7,167 nt of DNA from Rhodoferax sp. (lineage in GTDB: Bacteria > Pseudomonadota > Gammaproteobacteria > Burkholderiales > Burkholderiaceae_C): positions 1 to 7,167 of the forward strand of contig JAQGMQ010000406.1 in assembly GCA_028292305.1 (NCBI GenBank), in the 5' to 3' direction. Shown in pieces: positions 6,374-7,167 of the stretch. The position numbers and the translations under genes were made by a program. How positions within the stretch are numbered: position 1 is the stretch's first letter; every line of letters begins with the position of its first letter. The notes beneath the pieces are model-generated. The model was not told where the DNA came from and did not search any database. It saw only the letters and a program-made list of their open reading frames with translations.

Positions 6374-6441
6374 CGTGGGGACGAATTGAAAAGCGAGTGA
6401 TCATCAGATCGAGGGCCTGTGGATGCGCAAGACCGATGCAT

Positions 6442-6473
6442 ACTGGCTCGACTGGCTCGACTGGCTCGACTGG
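6442..6473. repeat. 9-bp tandem repeat, about 3.6 copies
   Basis: Three perfect copies of ACTGGCTCG (6442-6468) are followed by a partial copy, ACTGG (6469-6473). The unit is a multiple of three and would encode repeated Val-Glu-Pro on the minus strand, but no supported gene reads through it. Confidence 0.9.
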
Positions 6474-6480
6474 ATGACGG

Positions 6481-6498
6481 TGACGCGGCAACGCGTCA
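6481..6498. other. Hairpin with GCAA tetraloop
   Basis: TGACGCG (6481-6487) and CGCGTCA (6492-6498) form a perfect 7-bp stem closed by GCAA, a GNRA-type loop when read as + strand RNA. It lies 108 bases after the last catabolic gene. There is no following T-run, so it could protect an mRNA 3' end or be incidental, rather than act as an intrinsic terminator. Confidence 0.5.
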
Positions 6499-6510
6499 GC
6501 TGACGTCAGC
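6499..6510. repeat. 12-bp perfect palindrome
   Basis: GCTGACGTCAGC is fully self-complementary and abuts the preceding hairpin. It contains TGACGTCA and could be a protein-binding site; its partner is unknown. Confidence 0.5.
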
Positions 6511-6679
6511 AAAGGCGCGCCGAAGCAGAGCAACGCGCAGCTTGAACGCAACGCCGTCTCTCCGCATCGGTCGCCCGCTCCAGTGTGCGCGGCTCGTTCT
6601 TCTACCGCGAAGCTGGCATGAAGCTTTCGACCCGGGGCGCGGTCAGCGTCATCCGCCACGGCGCACGTTCTGGCTGGCA

Positions 6680-6707
6680 TTGGAAGGTGATTTGGAACGG
6701 CTACCAT
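6680..6707 (+). promoter_or_regulatory. Weak promoter-like pair before the right-edge reading frame
   Basis: TTGGAA (6680-6685) and TACCAT (6702-6707) are 16 bases apart and each match four of six sigma-70 consensus bases. Transcription would start about 34 bases before ATG 6748. The pair lies where base composition begins to fall, so AT-rich chance matches are possible. Confidence 0.2.
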
Positions 6708-6747
6708 TAACCAGGCGCCGACATTTGATCAGCGGTTCCATCTCAAA

Positions 6748-7167
6748 ATGCCAGTTCCTTTTTACGTTGCGTCCGATGTGTTGGCTTTGTTTGAGGTGAT
6801 CCCATGCGCGCACATTGCGGGTGAAAAAAATGCGTTGAAGTTGCTTCAAAAAATGTATCGTGATGGGCAGGAGCTTGGCACCGTCTTAAGTCACTTTCCC
6901 AACGTTCGGTACGAGCCCCTGGAGATGCACTACGCGCTTTCCAAAGCAATTGCGGCAACAAGCGAACGGCTGATCTCTGACCTGACCTCGTACTTCGGCT
7001 GGCGGGGGGTGGTGTTCGCCGCTTTTTTAGTGGCATTCCAACCCCGGGCGCAATTTGCAGAATTCCTGCACCGCGCTCGTCATTGCGCGCCACATAACCA
7101 ATGGTTGGTTGATCTGGCTCTCCGTGAGATTGAAGACAAGGGAAACGCTAAACCGAGCGAACTTCAG
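6748..7167 (+). CDS. Unrecognised protein, 3' end beyond the window
   Basis: From ATG 6748 the frame stays open for 140 codons to the last base, with no stop, so the gene is cut by the window edge. An in-frame TGA at 6688-6690 limits the 5' end, and ATG 6748 is the first standard start; it has no clear ribosome-binding site. The sequence looks soluble and mainly helical, without signal peptide or membrane segment: LALFEVIPCAHIAGEKNALK, then LSKAIAATSERLISDLTSYF (64-83), WRGVVFAAFLVAFQPRAQF (85-103), and NQWLVDLALREIED (117-130). The alternating hydrophobic helices recall HEAT-like or immunity-type helical proteins, but this is only a visual impression and I do not recognise the family. Two 60-base lines counted within it give 47-48% G+C, against about 70% for the catabolic genes, suggesting a different origin. 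Confidence 0.6.
   Translation, partial: MPVPFYVASDVLALFEVIPCAHIAGEKNALKLLQKMYRDGQELGTVLSHFPNVRYEPLEMHYALSKAIAATSERLISDLTSYFGWRGVVFAAFLVAFQPRAQFAEFLHRARHCAPHNQWLVDLALREIEDKGNAKPSELQ

Larger units (their letters stand above)
6374..6747. other. Intergenic region without a convincing gene
   Basis: This 374-base stretch separates the catabolic run from the lower-GC segment. It holds a 9-bp tandem repeat, a hairpin and a palindrome (listed separately) and a weak promoter-like pair near its right end. No RNA gene, insertion-sequence end or intrinsic terminator with a T-run was seen. A + strand frame from 6419 to 6799 crosses it but shows no family pattern and overlaps the next frame. Confidence 0.6.

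Noticed and set aside
5769..6707. Minus-strand frame of 312 codons, including the Val-Glu-Pro repeat
   Set aside because: It runs antisense to the FAH and NTF2-like genes and then through noncoding sequence; the translation is Arg/Ala/Pro-rich with no family pattern.
6419..6799. Plus-strand frame of 126 codons after the operon
   Set aside because: It crosses the tandem repeat and hairpin, overlaps the frame from 6748, and shows no conserved features.
6743..7093. Minus-strand frame of 116 codons at the right edge
   Set aside because: Its product is basic and low in pattern, whereas the opposite + strand frame is longer, unbroken to the edge and has regular amphipathic helices.

Overview
The window is a GC-rich stretch (about 70% G+C over most of its length) that reads like an accessory catabolic locus of a beta-proteobacterium, probably Burkholderiales and perhaps Comamonadaceae. 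The grounds are codon composition, an orphan Bug/TctC-type periplasmic binding protein (a family greatly expanded in that order), and the combination of IclR regulator, MhpA-like hydroxylase and FAH-family hydrolase. The taxonomic call is inference. All recognisable genes lie on the + strand.

Layout. 1-569: the 3' end of a LysR-type regulator. 570-682: a short gap with a perfect 7-bp inverted repeat (599-617) and a TTGACA hexamer (623-628), possibly a control region for what follows. 683-1507: a two-domain VOC protein resembling extradiol ring-cleavage dioxygenases. 1539-2321: an IclR-family regulator, overlapping by 4 bases (ATGA) a class A FAD-dependent aromatic hydroxylase of the MhpA type (2318-3970). 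4059-5033: a Bug/TctC-type solute-binding protein gene interrupted by one in-frame amber codon (4659-4661), otherwise intact. 5041-5089: seven 7-bp units in the gap before the next gene. 5104-5943: an FAH-family hydrolase/isomerase. 5945-6373: a small NTF2-like (DUF4440-type) protein starting one base later.

Working together (inference): the hydroxylase would convert a phenolic acid to a catechol-type diol, the VOC protein could open the ring, and the FAH-family enzyme could process the ring-fission product. The Bug protein would originally have bound a carboxylate in the periplasm, and the IclR protein is the likely pathway regulator, as MhpR is for E. coli mhp genes. The true substrate cannot be read from the sequence.

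The most notable points are the nonsense codon in the binding-protein gene and the C-rich, almost G-free 70-base gap behind it. That gap is a heptanucleotide repeat, a G-quadruplex motif on the opposite strand, and a plausible Rho-loading site, and it leaves the FAH gene without a Shine-Dalgarno sequence.

From 6374 to 6747 there is no convincing gene, only a 9-bp tandem repeat, a GCAA-loop hairpin and a 12-bp palindrome. Near 6690-6720 the G+C content falls to just under 50%, and an unrecognised reading frame (6748 onward) runs off the right edge; it looks like the start of a different, possibly acquired, segment. I did not find evidence for a wholly new biological system.
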